Shown one piece after another: positions 55,963-64,000 of a stretch of DNA of 64,000 nucleotides. The DNA comes from CBDATB01 sp965199745. Lineage in GTDB: Bacteria; Bacteroidota; Bacteroidia; Cytophagales; Flammeovirgaceae. A program made the position numbers and the translations under genes. The stretch is from the NCBI GenBank assembly GCA_965199745.1, contig CBDATB010000003.1:1-64000 (forward strand), read 5' to 3'. Numbering within the stretch: the stretch's first letter is position 1; every line of letters begins with the position of its first letter. A model generated the notes under the pieces. That model was given only the letters and a program-made list of their open reading frames with translations, had not been told where the DNA came from and did no database searches.

Positions 55963-57888
55963 ATGATTCAGATTACTTTACCAGACGGTAGCAGCAAAAC
56001 CCTTGAGAAGGGAGTAACAAGTTTAGAGATAGCCCACAGTATTAGCAAAGATTTAGCACGCAATGTGTTGGCTGCCCGAGTAAACGACAAAGTGCAAGAT
56101 GCTACGCGTCCTATTACAGCAGACGCGAACCTAACTTTACTGACGTGGAAGGATACGGCTGGCAAAGCCGTTTTTTGGCACTCTTCTGCACACCTGATGG
56201 CAGAAGCACTGGAGTCCTTGTATCCGGGGACTAAGTTTGGCATCGGTCCTGCCATTGAAATGGGTTTTTATTATGATGTAGATTTTGGCAAGCACCAAAT
56301 TAGCGGCGACGATTTAGTAAAAATAGAAACCAAAATACTGGAATTATCGAGACAAAAAAATAGCTATATCAGAACGGAAATTTCTAAAAATGATGCCGTA
56401 AAATACTTTACAGAAAAAGGCGACCATTACAAGCTCGAATTAATAGATGGTTTGAATGATGGAGAAATTACTTTCTATCAGCAAGGTGCTTTTATCGATC
56501 TTTGTCGAGGTCCGCATATTCCTAACACGAGTTTTATCAAGGCAGTCAAATTGATGAATATCGCAAGTGCCTACTGGCGAGGCGATGAAAATAACAAAAT
56601 GCTCACGCGTATTTATGGCGTAAGCTTCCCAAAAGCAAAAGAGTTGAAAGAATACTTAGAATTGTTGGAAGAAGCCAAAAAGCGCGACCATCGCAAACTT
56701 GGTAAAGCTCTTGATCTGTTCACTTTTTCGGAAAAAGTAGGCTTAGGCCTACCATTATGGCTGCCTAAAGGAGCAATTTTGCGCGAGCGACTCGAGATTT
56801 TTATGCGCAAGGCACAAGTAAAAGCTGGTTATCAACCCGTGATAACACCGCACATTGGCAACAGGAAATTATATGAAACTTCAGGACATTATGAAAAATA
56901 CGGAAAAGATTCTTTTCAAACCATTCACACACCTGCCAAAGATGAAGAATTTTTGTTAAAACCCATGAATTGCCCGCACCATTGTGAAATTTACAAAGCT
57001 AAGCCGCGCTCATACAAAGAATTACCACTGCGTTTGGCAGAATTTGGCACAGTGTATCGCTACGAACAAAGCGGCGAATTACACGGACTGACCAGAGTAA
57101 GAGGTTTTACGCAAGATGACGCACATATTTTTTGTAGTGCCGACCAAGTGAAACAGGAATTTATTAAAGTCATAGATTTGGTATTGTACGTATTTGAATC
57201 CTTGGGTTTTGAAAATTATACCGTACAAATTTCCCTCAGAAACCCTAATGACAAAGATAAATACATCGGTGAAGATGCCCTATGGGAAAAAGCTGAAAGA
57301 CAAATTACAGAAGCTGCGCAGGAAAAAGGACTGAAGACAATAGTAGCGTTGGGTGAAGCAGCTTTCTACGGTCCTAAGTTAGATTTTATGGTCAAGGATG
57401 TATTGAAAAGGGATTGGCAGCTCGGTACCATACAAGTAGACTACCAACTACCCCAGCGTTTTGCATTGGAATATATCGGAGCAGATAACCAAAAACATTG
57501 CCCCGTGATGATTCATCGCGCGCCTTTTGGCTCTTTGGAGCGTTTTGTAGCTATTTTAATAGAACACTGCGCTGGTAATTTTCCGCTCTGGCTCGCTCCT
57601 GAGCAGTATATTATTCTACCCATTTCAGAAAAATACCATGAATACGCAGAGGAAATTAAAAAAATACTTGAAGACAAAGACATCAAAGGAAATATAGACA
57701 GGAGAGACGAGAAAATAGGCAGAAAAATTCGCGATGCAGAAATATTAAAAATACCTTATATGCTAATTGTAGGCGAAAAAGAACGAGAGTTGCATACCAT
57801 TTCTATCAGAAAAAAAGGAGAAGGCAAGTTAGGTAACATGCCCATAGCCCGATTTATTGAGCATTTTCAAAGCTTAATAAATCTTTGA
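55963..57888 (+). CDS. thrS: Threonyl-tRNA synthetase
   Basis: The 641-residue class II synthetase starts at MIQITLPDGSSKTLEKG, its TGS domain. The editing domain follows (HSSAHLMAEALESLYP, RGPHIPNTSFI), then the catalytic core with motif 2 TVYRYEQSGELHGLTRVRGFTQDDAHIFC, zinc-binding NCPHHCEIY and HRAPFGSLERFVAILIEH (motif 3), and the anticodon-binding domain (about 545-641). Length normal. Confidence 0.96.
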   Translation: MIQITLPDGSSKTLEKGVTSLEIAHSISKDLARNVLAARVNDKVQDATRPITADANLTLLTWKDTAGKAVFWHSSAHLMAEALESLYPGTKFGIGPAIEMGFYYDVDFGKHQISGDDLVKIETKILELSRQKNSYIRTEISKNDAVKYFTEKGDHYKLELIDGLNDGEITFYQQGAFIDLCRGPHIPNTSFIKAVKLMNIASAYWRGDENNKMLTRIYGVSFPKAKELKEYLELLEEAKKRDHRKLGKALDLFTFSEKVGLGLPLWLPKGAILRERLEIFMRKAQVKAGYQPVITPHIGNRKLYETSGHYEKYGKDSFQTIHTPAKDEEFLLKPMNCPHHCEIYKAKPRSYKELPLRLAEFGTVYRYEQSGELHGLTRVRGFTQDDAHIFCSADQVKQEFIKVIDLVLYVFESLGFENYTVQISLRNPNDKDKYIGEDALWEKAERQITEAAQEKGLKTIVALGEAAFYGPKLDFMVKDVLKRDWQLGTIQVDYQLPQRFALEYIGADNQKHCPVMIHRAPFGSLERFVAILIEHCAGNFPLWLAPEQYIILPISEKYHEYAEEIKKILEDKDIKGNIDRRDEKIGRKIRDAEILKIPYMLIVGEKERELHTISIRKKGEGKLGNMPIARFIEHFQSLINL

Positions 57889-57929
57889 AATTCACTGTTA
57901 AAAAATACCCAGATAAAAACTAAACTACT

Positions 57930-59360
57930 ATGAAAAAAACTCTATTCGATAAAATTTGGGAAAAGCATATTGTTACAAAAATAAAAGAGGGCACTGAAGT
58001 ATTGTATATCGACAAACACCTCATCCATGAAGTAACTTCTCCGCAGGCTTTTGCAGGCTTAGAAAAAAGAGGACTCAAAGTAAAACGACCCGATAAAACA
58101 ATAGCCACCGCCGACCATAACGTGCCGACAAAAAACCAGCACTTACCCATTCAGGAAGAATTATCTCGTTTTCAGGTGACTAAACTGACTGAAAATTGCC
58201 AAAAACACGGAGTAGAATTATACGGATTAGGGCATCCATTTCAAGGCATTGTACATGTTATTGGTCCAGAGCTAGGGATCACACAGCCCGGCATGACTAT
58301 GGTCTGTGGCGATAGCCATACTTCTACACATGGTGCTTTTGGCACTATTGCTTTTGGTATTGGCACGAGTGAAGTCGAGCAGGTGTTGGCTACTCAATGT
58401 ATTCTACAAAATAAGCCTAAAAAAATGCGTATCACTATTGACGGTACACTCAACAAAGGCGTGTTGTCTAAAGATATTATTCTTTACATTATTGCGCAAA
58501 TTTCTGCTGCTGGGGCTACGGGTTATTTTGTAGAATATGCTGGCTCAGCTATCTGCAACCTATCGATGGAAGCCCGCATGACGATCTGTAATATGAGTAT
58601 AGAAATGGGTGCCCGTGGCGGATTAATCGCACCCGATGAAACTACTTTTGATTATGTAAAAGGAAGAAAATTTGCCCCACAAGGAGCAGCTTTTGACAAG
58701 GCAATTACCCACTGGCAAGCTCTTTACACGGATGAGGGAGCAGTTTTTGACAAAGAATATACTTTTGACGCTTCCAAAATTAAACCAATGATTACCTACG
58801 GCACAAACCCCGGCATGGGCATGGCTGTAGACGAAACAATACCGGAATTTAAAAATCTGCCCCTAGAAAACAGCGAAGATTCTTTCATGAAGGCTTTAGA
58901 TTATATGGCACTCAAACCCAGTGAACCTTTACTGGGAAAACAGGTAGATTACGTATTTATCGGTAGTTGTACTAACTCACGTATCGAAGATTTAAGGTTG
59001 GTTGCAAAAGTATTGGATGGTAAGAAAAAAGCAGCACACCTTACTGCCTTTATCGTTCCTGGATCCAAGCAAGTAGCACAGCAAGCCAAAGCGGAAGGCT
59101 TAGACAAAATATTTGAAGCAGCAGGCTTTGAACTCCGCGAATCGGGTTGCTCTGCCTGTTTGGGCATGAACGAAGATAAAGTACCCAAAGGAAAATATTG
59201 TGTTTCTACGTCTAATCGAAATTTTGAAGGACGACAAGGACCAGGCGCAAGAACATTCTTAGCTAACCCACTGACCGCCGCTCTCACAGCAATTAATGGG
59301 GTAATTAGCGATATAAGAACAGCCAGTATAAATAATGAGGAATATGCAAAAAAGATTTAG
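57930..59360 (+). CDS. leuC: 3-isopropylmalate dehydratase large subunit
   Basis: The 476-residue aconitase-type subunit isomerises 2- to 3-isopropylmalate in leucine synthesis. [4Fe-4S] cysteines appear in FIGSCTNSRIEDL and GCSACLGMN, with ETTFDYVKGR and MVCGDSHTSTHGAFG for substrate binding. The small subunit leuD and leuB/leuA do not follow; the next gene is convergent and unrelated. LeuC needs LeuD, so its partner must lie elsewhere, or the enzyme serves another substrate. Confidence 0.93.
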   Translation: MKKTLFDKIWEKHIVTKIKEGTEVLYIDKHLIHEVTSPQAFAGLEKRGLKVKRPDKTIATADHNVPTKNQHLPIQEELSRFQVTKLTENCQKHGVELYGLGHPFQGIVHVIGPELGITQPGMTMVCGDSHTSTHGAFGTIAFGIGTSEVEQVLATQCILQNKPKKMRITIDGTLNKGVLSKDIILYIIAQISAAGATGYFVEYAGSAICNLSMEARMTICNMSIEMGARGGLIAPDETTFDYVKGRKFAPQGAAFDKAITHWQALYTDEGAVFDKEYTFDASKIKPMITYGTNPGMGMAVDETIPEFKNLPLENSEDSFMKALDYMALKPSEPLLGKQVDYVFIGSCTNSRIEDLRLVAKVLDGKKKAAHLTAFIVPGSKQVAQQAKAEGLDKIFEAAGFELRESGCSACLGMNEDKVPKGKYCVSTSNRNFEGRQGPGARTFLANPLTAALTAINGVISDIRTASINNEEYAKKI

Positions 59361-59484
59361 CAAATGCAATATAAAATTTGAGCGATTTTATAATGGTTCA
59401 GGTCTATAGAAACTATTTTCAATTTTGTAAGAAAACTTACAAGACCTGCCAAGCTGAAAAATAGACCTGATCGAATTTTTAATA

Positions 59485-60738
59485 CTACTCACTCAGTAGT
59501 TTTTCGGTAAACAAAGTGATTTCTTCTATAGTTTGCTGATAGTATTTGCCTGTACCCGGTCCAGAAAAGCCCGTGTGTATTTTACGAACAATACCCTGTT
59601 TATCAATAAAAATAGTAGTCGGAAACGCTACTATTCGGTTGAGCATGGGTAATGTTTTTGTTGCCTCAGCTTTTTTGTTAGTACCCGCATAAAGTAATTC
59701 ATACTGAATGTCAAAACGTTTTTTTAGTATTTCTAAGCGTTTTTTGGCCTTGGCAAACTCAGTTGTTCTCTCGTAAGCTAAGCCGATAATTTCCAGCCCT
59801 TGTGAGTGATATTTTTTATAAAAAGGGGCTAAAAAGGCTGTCTCGTCCATACAATTAGGACACCATGAGCCTAGCAATTTTACAATAGTTACTTTGTTTT
59901 GATAACGGGCATTTGCCAATGAAACCATATTACTGTCTAAATTAGGAAAGCTAAAACTCAGCCGCTCGTAACCTTCTTTCAGGTAAGTGAGTGTATTAGG
60001 ATCGGGTAAAGCGGCTCGCTCATTGCGATGTGCACTCCAAGTTTGTTTCCAATGCTTGCCAGAGTAGAAAACGCCATTTGCCAAGCTATCTGCATTAACG
60101 ATACTGGCTTTGAATAAAAAAGCGTGTTCTCCATCAAAACAAGAAAGTAAAAACTGCTCGCCTGATATATTTCCTTGCAAATATCTATAATCGCCCGTAG
60201 TAGTTAAAAAAGTACCGGTCAAACTACTATTTTCTTCTACTTTGAATATCCCTACCGATTGCTCCGGGATATTTTCTTCATCATAAAAAGACACCTGCCA
60301 AGTGCCGCTAATATCTGCTGATGTTGGTGCTTGCGAAAGCTGAAAACGGCTGCTGTCGTTCCACTGGGCAGTGAGTGGAATAGCATATCCTCCCTTTTTA
60401 TAACCAAATTTCCGCCACTCTCCCGTGAGTTGACCATCCGATATGTGTGCGGCAATTTGTGTATCAAAAATGTGCATCCGAATCCATACTGAATCATCTT
60501 TAAAAGTGAGTTGCTCTATTGGTATACTTTCTTCTCCGTTGAGCAAATACATAGTATTCAACTGTTGATTAGCAGTTTTTTCTATTCTAAAATTGAAAGG
60601 CATATCATTTTCGGGCAAGTGTAAAACTGCTCGCCATATACCTTCGCGTAGATTTCTAGGCAATTTTTTAGCCTCTTGCTCGCAATTTGTAAAATACAAC
60701 AAACCGAAAGCGATGAGATAAGCACTAATTCTATTCAT
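59485..60738 (-). CDS. TlpA-like thioredoxin-fold lipoprotein
   Basis: The 417-residue protein has a lipoprotein signal (YLIAFGLLYFTNC, lipidated Cys19). Residues about 30-260 form a beta-rich region like DUF4369 domains, and the C-terminal thioredoxin fold has the redox centre WCPNC at 292-296. It likely acts in the periplasm in disulfide or cytochrome maturation, or in a stress response. Convergent with leuC. Confidence 0.88.
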   Translation of the reverse strand: MNRISAYLIAFGLLYFTNCEQEAKKLPRNLREGIWRAVLHLPENDMPFNFRIEKTANQQLNTMYLLNGEESIPIEQLTFKDDSVWIRMHIFDTQIAAHISDGQLTGEWRKFGYKKGGYAIPLTAQWNDSSRFQLSQAPTSADISGTWQVSFYDEENIPEQSVGIFKVEENSSLTGTFLTTTGDYRYLQGNISGEQFLLSCFDGEHAFLFKASIVNADSLANGVFYSGKHWKQTWSAHRNERAALPDPNTLTYLKEGYERLSFSFPNLDSNMVSLANARYQNKVTIVKLLGSWCPNCMDETAFLAPFYKKYHSQGLEIIGLAYERTTEFAKAKKRLEILKKRFDIQYELLYAGTNKKAEATKTLPMLNRIVAFPTTIFIDKQGIVRKIHTGFSGPGTGKYYQQTIEEITLFTEKLLSE

Positions 60739-60857
60739 CTTAATATTATGTTGTTTTAAATTTAGTTAGCTGCTTTCTAAGCACTATTTATTGAGTTTTT
60801 AAAAAGCTTCTTTTCACTTTTGTAAAAATCACTACAAAAATAATAAAATAATATCCT

Positions 60858-62075
60858 ATGAATAGTATTCAATTAACACACCCATCAGCAAAAATAGCAA
60901 CGACTATTTCTTTGGCTGCTTCTAAAAGTGAAAGTAACAGGGCATTAATTATACAAGCACTTGCCAAAAAACGCATCAAACTCAATAATTTATCGGCTGC
61001 TAGAGATACCCAAACTATGATTCGCTTGCTTAAATCTAAGCAACAAACCCTCAATGTTTTGGATGCAGGTACTACCATGCGCTTTTTGGTGGCATATTGT
61101 GCAGCTAACAATAGAGATAGTTTGCTGACCGGTACGAAAAGAATGAAAGAACGACCCATTAAAATCTTAGTGGAAGCCCTAAAAACATTAGGTGCCGATA
61201 TTGTTTATCTGGAAAATCAGGGCTTTCCACCTGTTCATATTAAAAGTTTTATACAAAAAACTAATCACATAAAAATGACCGGAGAGGTGAGTAGTCAATA
61301 CATTTCGGCTTTGCTCATGATAGCTCCCACACTTCCACTGGGTATTCATCTCACTATTACGGGTGCTATTTCCTCTCGTCCTTACATTGAAATGACTTTG
61401 CAATTGATGCAATTTTTTGGCGTTGGCCACACTTGGTCGGGGCAAAATATACAGATAGAACCTCAATCTTATAGCCTTAACGAGTATACTATCGAGTCGG
61501 ACTGGTCGGGAGCAAGTTATTGGTACAGTATAGCCGCATTAGCAAAAGAAGCCGATATTACTTTATCGGGTTTGAAAGAAAATTCTCTTCAAGGAGATGC
61601 GGTTATAGCTGCTTTGATGGAAAGGCTAGGTGTTACTACTTTTTTTGAAGAGGGCAAAGTCAGGTTACAGAAAACAACCACCCAAGATTTTTTTGACTAT
61701 GATTTCACGCACTGCCCTGATTTAGTACAAACTGTTGCGGTTATTTGTGCTGCTCAAGGTGTTGAAGCAAAAATGAGCGGACTAAAAAGTTTGCGCCTCA
61801 AAGAAACCGATCGAATTGCAGCAATCCAGCAAGAGTTGAATAAATTAGGTGTAAAAGTAGTCGTTACGGGCGATGATGAGCTTTATATTCCCAAGGTTAA
61901 GCTATTGCATAAGAACATACGTATACGTACTTATGGGGATCATCGGATGGCTATGGCATTTGCCCCTCTGACACTCGTACAAGAAGATCTAATTATAGAT
62001 GACCCAGAAGTGGTGAGCAAATCCTATCCAAGATTTTGGGATGATCTAAAGAAAGCGGGATTTGTATTTGTCTAA
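60858..62075 (+). CDS. aroA: 3-phosphoshikimate 1-carboxyvinyltransferase (EPSP synthase)
   Basis: The 405-residue enzyme of the shikimate pathway shows SKSESNRALIIQAL, DAGTTMRFLVAY, SSQYISALLMIAP, RLKETDRIAAIQQEL and the end GDHRMAMAFAPL. Length slightly shorter than the E. coli form but typical of Bacteroidota. Confidence 0.93.
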   Translation: MNSIQLTHPSAKIATTISLAASKSESNRALIIQALAKKRIKLNNLSAARDTQTMIRLLKSKQQTLNVLDAGTTMRFLVAYCAANNRDSLLTGTKRMKERPIKILVEALKTLGADIVYLENQGFPPVHIKSFIQKTNHIKMTGEVSSQYISALLMIAPTLPLGIHLTITGAISSRPYIEMTLQLMQFFGVGHTWSGQNIQIEPQSYSLNEYTIESDWSGASYWYSIAALAKEADITLSGLKENSLQGDAVIAALMERLGVTTFFEEGKVRLQKTTTQDFFDYDFTHCPDLVQTVAVICAAQGVEAKMSGLKSLRLKETDRIAAIQQELNKLGVKVVVTGDDELYIPKVKLLHKNIRIRTYGDHRMAMAFAPLTLVQEDLIIDDPEVVSKSYPRFWDDLKKAGFVFV

Positions 62076-62182
62076 TGAAAAGCAAAAAATTAACCTGCCC
62101 TCAGGAAGAGCAGGCTAAAAGATGAAAACCGAAAATTTACTTTTTAATAATTATAAGAAACATCTATACAACAATAATCTTT

Positions 62183-64000
62183 TTATTTTAAAGCTGCCGT
62201 GAACGCTTCATTGTCGAAATACTTGGCAAACTCTAAATCTGTTACTGCCCTAGCTTTTAAGTTAGCACTCAACTCTGCTGCTTTTTTCAGGCTGCTGCCT
62301 AGTTTGTTGGCATCACTCATTCTCGCTGCTAAAATAGCACTACCATAATGTGCGTAGGCATTATTTTGATCGGCTGCCACAGCTTCATCGAAAGCTACTT
62401 TAGCTTTTTCGTAGCCATCTTTACCTAAATCTTTGCTTGCTTTCAGCAGATAAGCTAAGCCCTTGTTGTACAAAACAACGGGGTCGTTCCCTGCAGCGGA
62501 AAGGGTGGCTATGGCGTTATCATAATTACCTTTTGTTATGTCTACATAACCTTTAATAGCATTAACGTTTTGTGTGAGTACGCTAGTGCCAGTGGCAGAA
62601 ACTTTTGAGGCTGCCTCCAAAGCTCCTTCTAAATTGCCTTTCATCAAATTGGCACCAGCAAGGTTTACATAAGCTTCGGGGTTCTCTTGTTTTTTCACAC
62701 TTAGCTCAAGTTGTGCAATTGCTTTGTCTATCAGGGCATTGCGTTCGGGTTCGGCACTTGCTTTTTTTGCCATTGCCAAATAAGTTGCTCCTAAATTATT
62801 ATAGGCATAGAACCGGTCGTCTTGATCGATTGACATTTTATAAATGGCTTCTTTTTCTTCTAAGGAAGGCGTTAAGTCACCCGCATAATTTAGCTCATTA
62901 ATGGTCAGGGTGTCAGTTTTAGCCTCTCCCCTAACAATTTTTTGTGCAATAGCCACCAGCTCAGCATCAGGCTTTTTATCTTTGATTCTGAGAATTTCCG
63001 CACGTGCTGTCCTTAATCCAGGATAAATATCATTGAATACCTTTCTGTAGGAACGCAAGGTTTGCAGTTTCAATTCTTTAGAGACAAAGTCTCCAGCTCC
63101 ATCGATGACGGCAAAAATTTCATTTTTTTGGTCTTCCGAGACCCCTTCGTACCCATTTAAGGCCTGTTTAAACTCCGTCCAGTCTTGCACTACGGGTTTA
63201 TTAACAAAATTAATACCCTCAGCTTGATCTTTGTAGTCGTATTTCTCGGCTGTTTTTTTGATAAATTCCTGCATGGCTTGTGGTCTTTCTTGCGCCAGCT
63301 CGCTGTTGATTTGCTCAGAGCCTTCAGGCGAATGCATACCAGTTATGTTAATAGTGCGGGTGGGGTTTTTTTCTACAATATAATTAGTTAGACCCTGTCC
63401 ATTATCACTGCGTTTTTCGCGTCTTGACAGTTCTGAACTCCCTTGTTTAAACCTAAATTCTGTATAACGACGCTCGTATTCTTCTATGCTTTTGTATTGG
63501 GAAGGAATGAAATTAACAAAATAAGTAGGTCTTACTAATCTGGAGGTGGTAATCACGCCTTTAGCTACTTCTAGAGTACCCCCTTCCCACAACTTGGCTT
63601 CCCGCCCTGTTTTTTGAATAGAAGGGGTCAACACGACATCGCCCGATGCCAGAGCATCTTCATAAGCAAAGCTGAAATTTTGTCCTATCCTGGGATCCGA
63701 AGTCAAACCTGCAAACTTGTTGTCTCCTCCTAAAATCTGTATACTACCCAAATCAATAGGCTCACTGTTGGTCGGTTTGTACGCTACTCCCAGCTTGTAG
63801 GTGTAACCTTTTTTTATTTGTTTGAGTGGAACAATAGCCGACATTCTAAAGCCGATGCTATCACCGTGTAGCTCGAGAGGAGAAGGCTCAACTTCAAGCT
63901 TTTGTTGCTCGACTAATTTATTTAAATCTACGCCACAGCTAGTCATATTCAAGGCTAGACACACTGAGAGAACAGAGAATAAAGGGTTTTTAATGTTTAC
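62183..64000 (-). CDS. OmpA-like/TPR lipoprotein, cut by the right edge
   Basis: The frame is open to the edge; the GTG at 63964 is not the true start because the 12 codons upstream (VNIKNPLFSVLS) extend a signal peptide that ends in the lipobox MTSC. After ~150 residues of beta-rich N-terminal domain there is an OmpA-C-like segment (TEFRFKQGSSELSRREKRS, then TINITGMHSPEGSEQINSELAQERPQAM) that would bind peptidoglycan, and then from about residue 380 several tetratricopeptide-like repeats (YNNLGATYLAMAKKA, AYVNLAGANLMKGNLEGAL, LYNKGLAYLLKA). It probably anchors an outer-membrane complex; the partner is unknown. Confidence 0.85.
   Translation of the reverse strand, partial: VNIKNPLFSVLSVCLALNMTSCGVDLNKLVEQQKLEVEPSPLELHGDSIGFRMSAIVPLKQIKKGYTYKLGVAYKPTNSEPIDLGSIQILGGDNKFAGLTSDPRIGQNFSFAYEDALASGDVVLTPSIQKTGREAKLWEGGTLEVAKGVITTSRLVRPTYFVNFIPSQYKSIEEYERRYTEFRFKQGSSELSRREKRSDNGQGLTNYIVEKNPTRTINITGMHSPEGSEQINSELAQERPQAMQEFIKKTAEKYDYKDQAEGINFVNKPVVQDWTEFKQALNGYEGVSEDQKNEIFAVIDGAGDFVSKELKLQTLRSYRKVFNDIYPGLRTARAEILRIKDKKPDAELVAIAQKIVRGEAKTDTLTINELNYAGDLTPSLEEKEAIYKMSIDQDDRFYAYNNLGATYLAMAKKASAEPERNALIDKAIAQLELSVKKQENPEAYVNLAGANLMKGNLEGALEAASKVSATGTSVLTQNVNAIKGYVDITKGNYDNAIATLSAAGNDPVVLYNKGLAYLLKASKDLGKDGYEKAKVAFDEAVAADQNNAYAHYGSAILAARMSDANKLGSSLKKAAELSANLKARAVTDLEFAKYFDNEAFTAALK

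Noticed and set aside
1..64000. CRISPR arrays and complete insertion sequences
   Set aside because: No regularly spaced short repeats with unique spacers and no transposase with terminal inverted repeats were seen.

Overview
The window looks like part of a chromosome from a bacterium of the phylum Bacteroidota, most likely a Cytophagia-type marine or free-living member. The evidence is: a subtilisin-like protease ending in a type IX secretion sorting domain; several candidate promoters with the Bacteroidota -7 element TAnnTTTG; DUF4159, DUF1684 and DUF4369/TlpA-like proteins; a 3-gene S6-S18-L9 operon; AT-rich DNA; and a lipid A/LPS envelope (LpxD, MsbA-like exporter). Species cannot be named from the sequence alone.

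Layout. 1-4536: tail of an unknown gene, a 525-bp spacer, and a giant secreted S8 protease carrying five almost identical 300-bp cadherin-like repeats. 4544-9222 (minus): an NlpC/P60 endopeptidase, then a surface-sugar operon (UDP-sugar dehydrogenase, DegT aminotransferase, CMP-sugar synthetase, HpaI-type aldolase). 9494-10303: mazG. 10650-14152: accessory DNA with an HNH/AP2 protein and a decayed operon that I reconstruct as sdpC-sdpA-sdpB (antimicrobial peptide of the sporulation-delaying-protein family plus its maturation proteins) and a PH-domain-like membrane protein. 14309-18474: a 4.1-kb integrated island at the 3' end of tRNA-Asn, flanked by 54-bp direct repeats and carrying a tyrosine integrase, small membrane proteins, a stand-alone HsdR_N-type nuclease and a secreted protein; integrase and nuclease are frameshifted.

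18726-43983 is mostly housekeeping: a 1619-residue secreted protein of unknown function; trpS; rsmI, lnt, rsmE and a DUF4159 gene; an envelope operon ugd-msbA-like-lpxD; gltA; dps; a BamA/TamA-like barrel; tRNA-Ser; a WG-repeat protein; guaB; a GNAT acetyltransferase; and the dciA-recF pair. 44497-49547 is a second accessory patch: a restriction-modification locus with a broken methyltransferase but an apparently intact PmeII-like nuclease, then aldehyde dehydrogenase with its usual DUF779 partner, then a broken orphan hsdS. 49628-64000 returns to core genes: rbfA, parA-parB, rpsT, xth, a second RsmI-like methylase, rplI-rpsR-rpsF, a DUF1684 gene, thrS, leuC, a TlpA-like lipoprotein, aroA, and an OmpA/TPR lipoprotein running off the right edge.

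A recurring theme is gene decay by single-base indels. It is concentrated in mobile or conflict-related genes (sdp locus, integrase, HsdR_N nuclease, methyltransferase, hsdS), with one exception in a core gene (rsmE, at a run of eight T).
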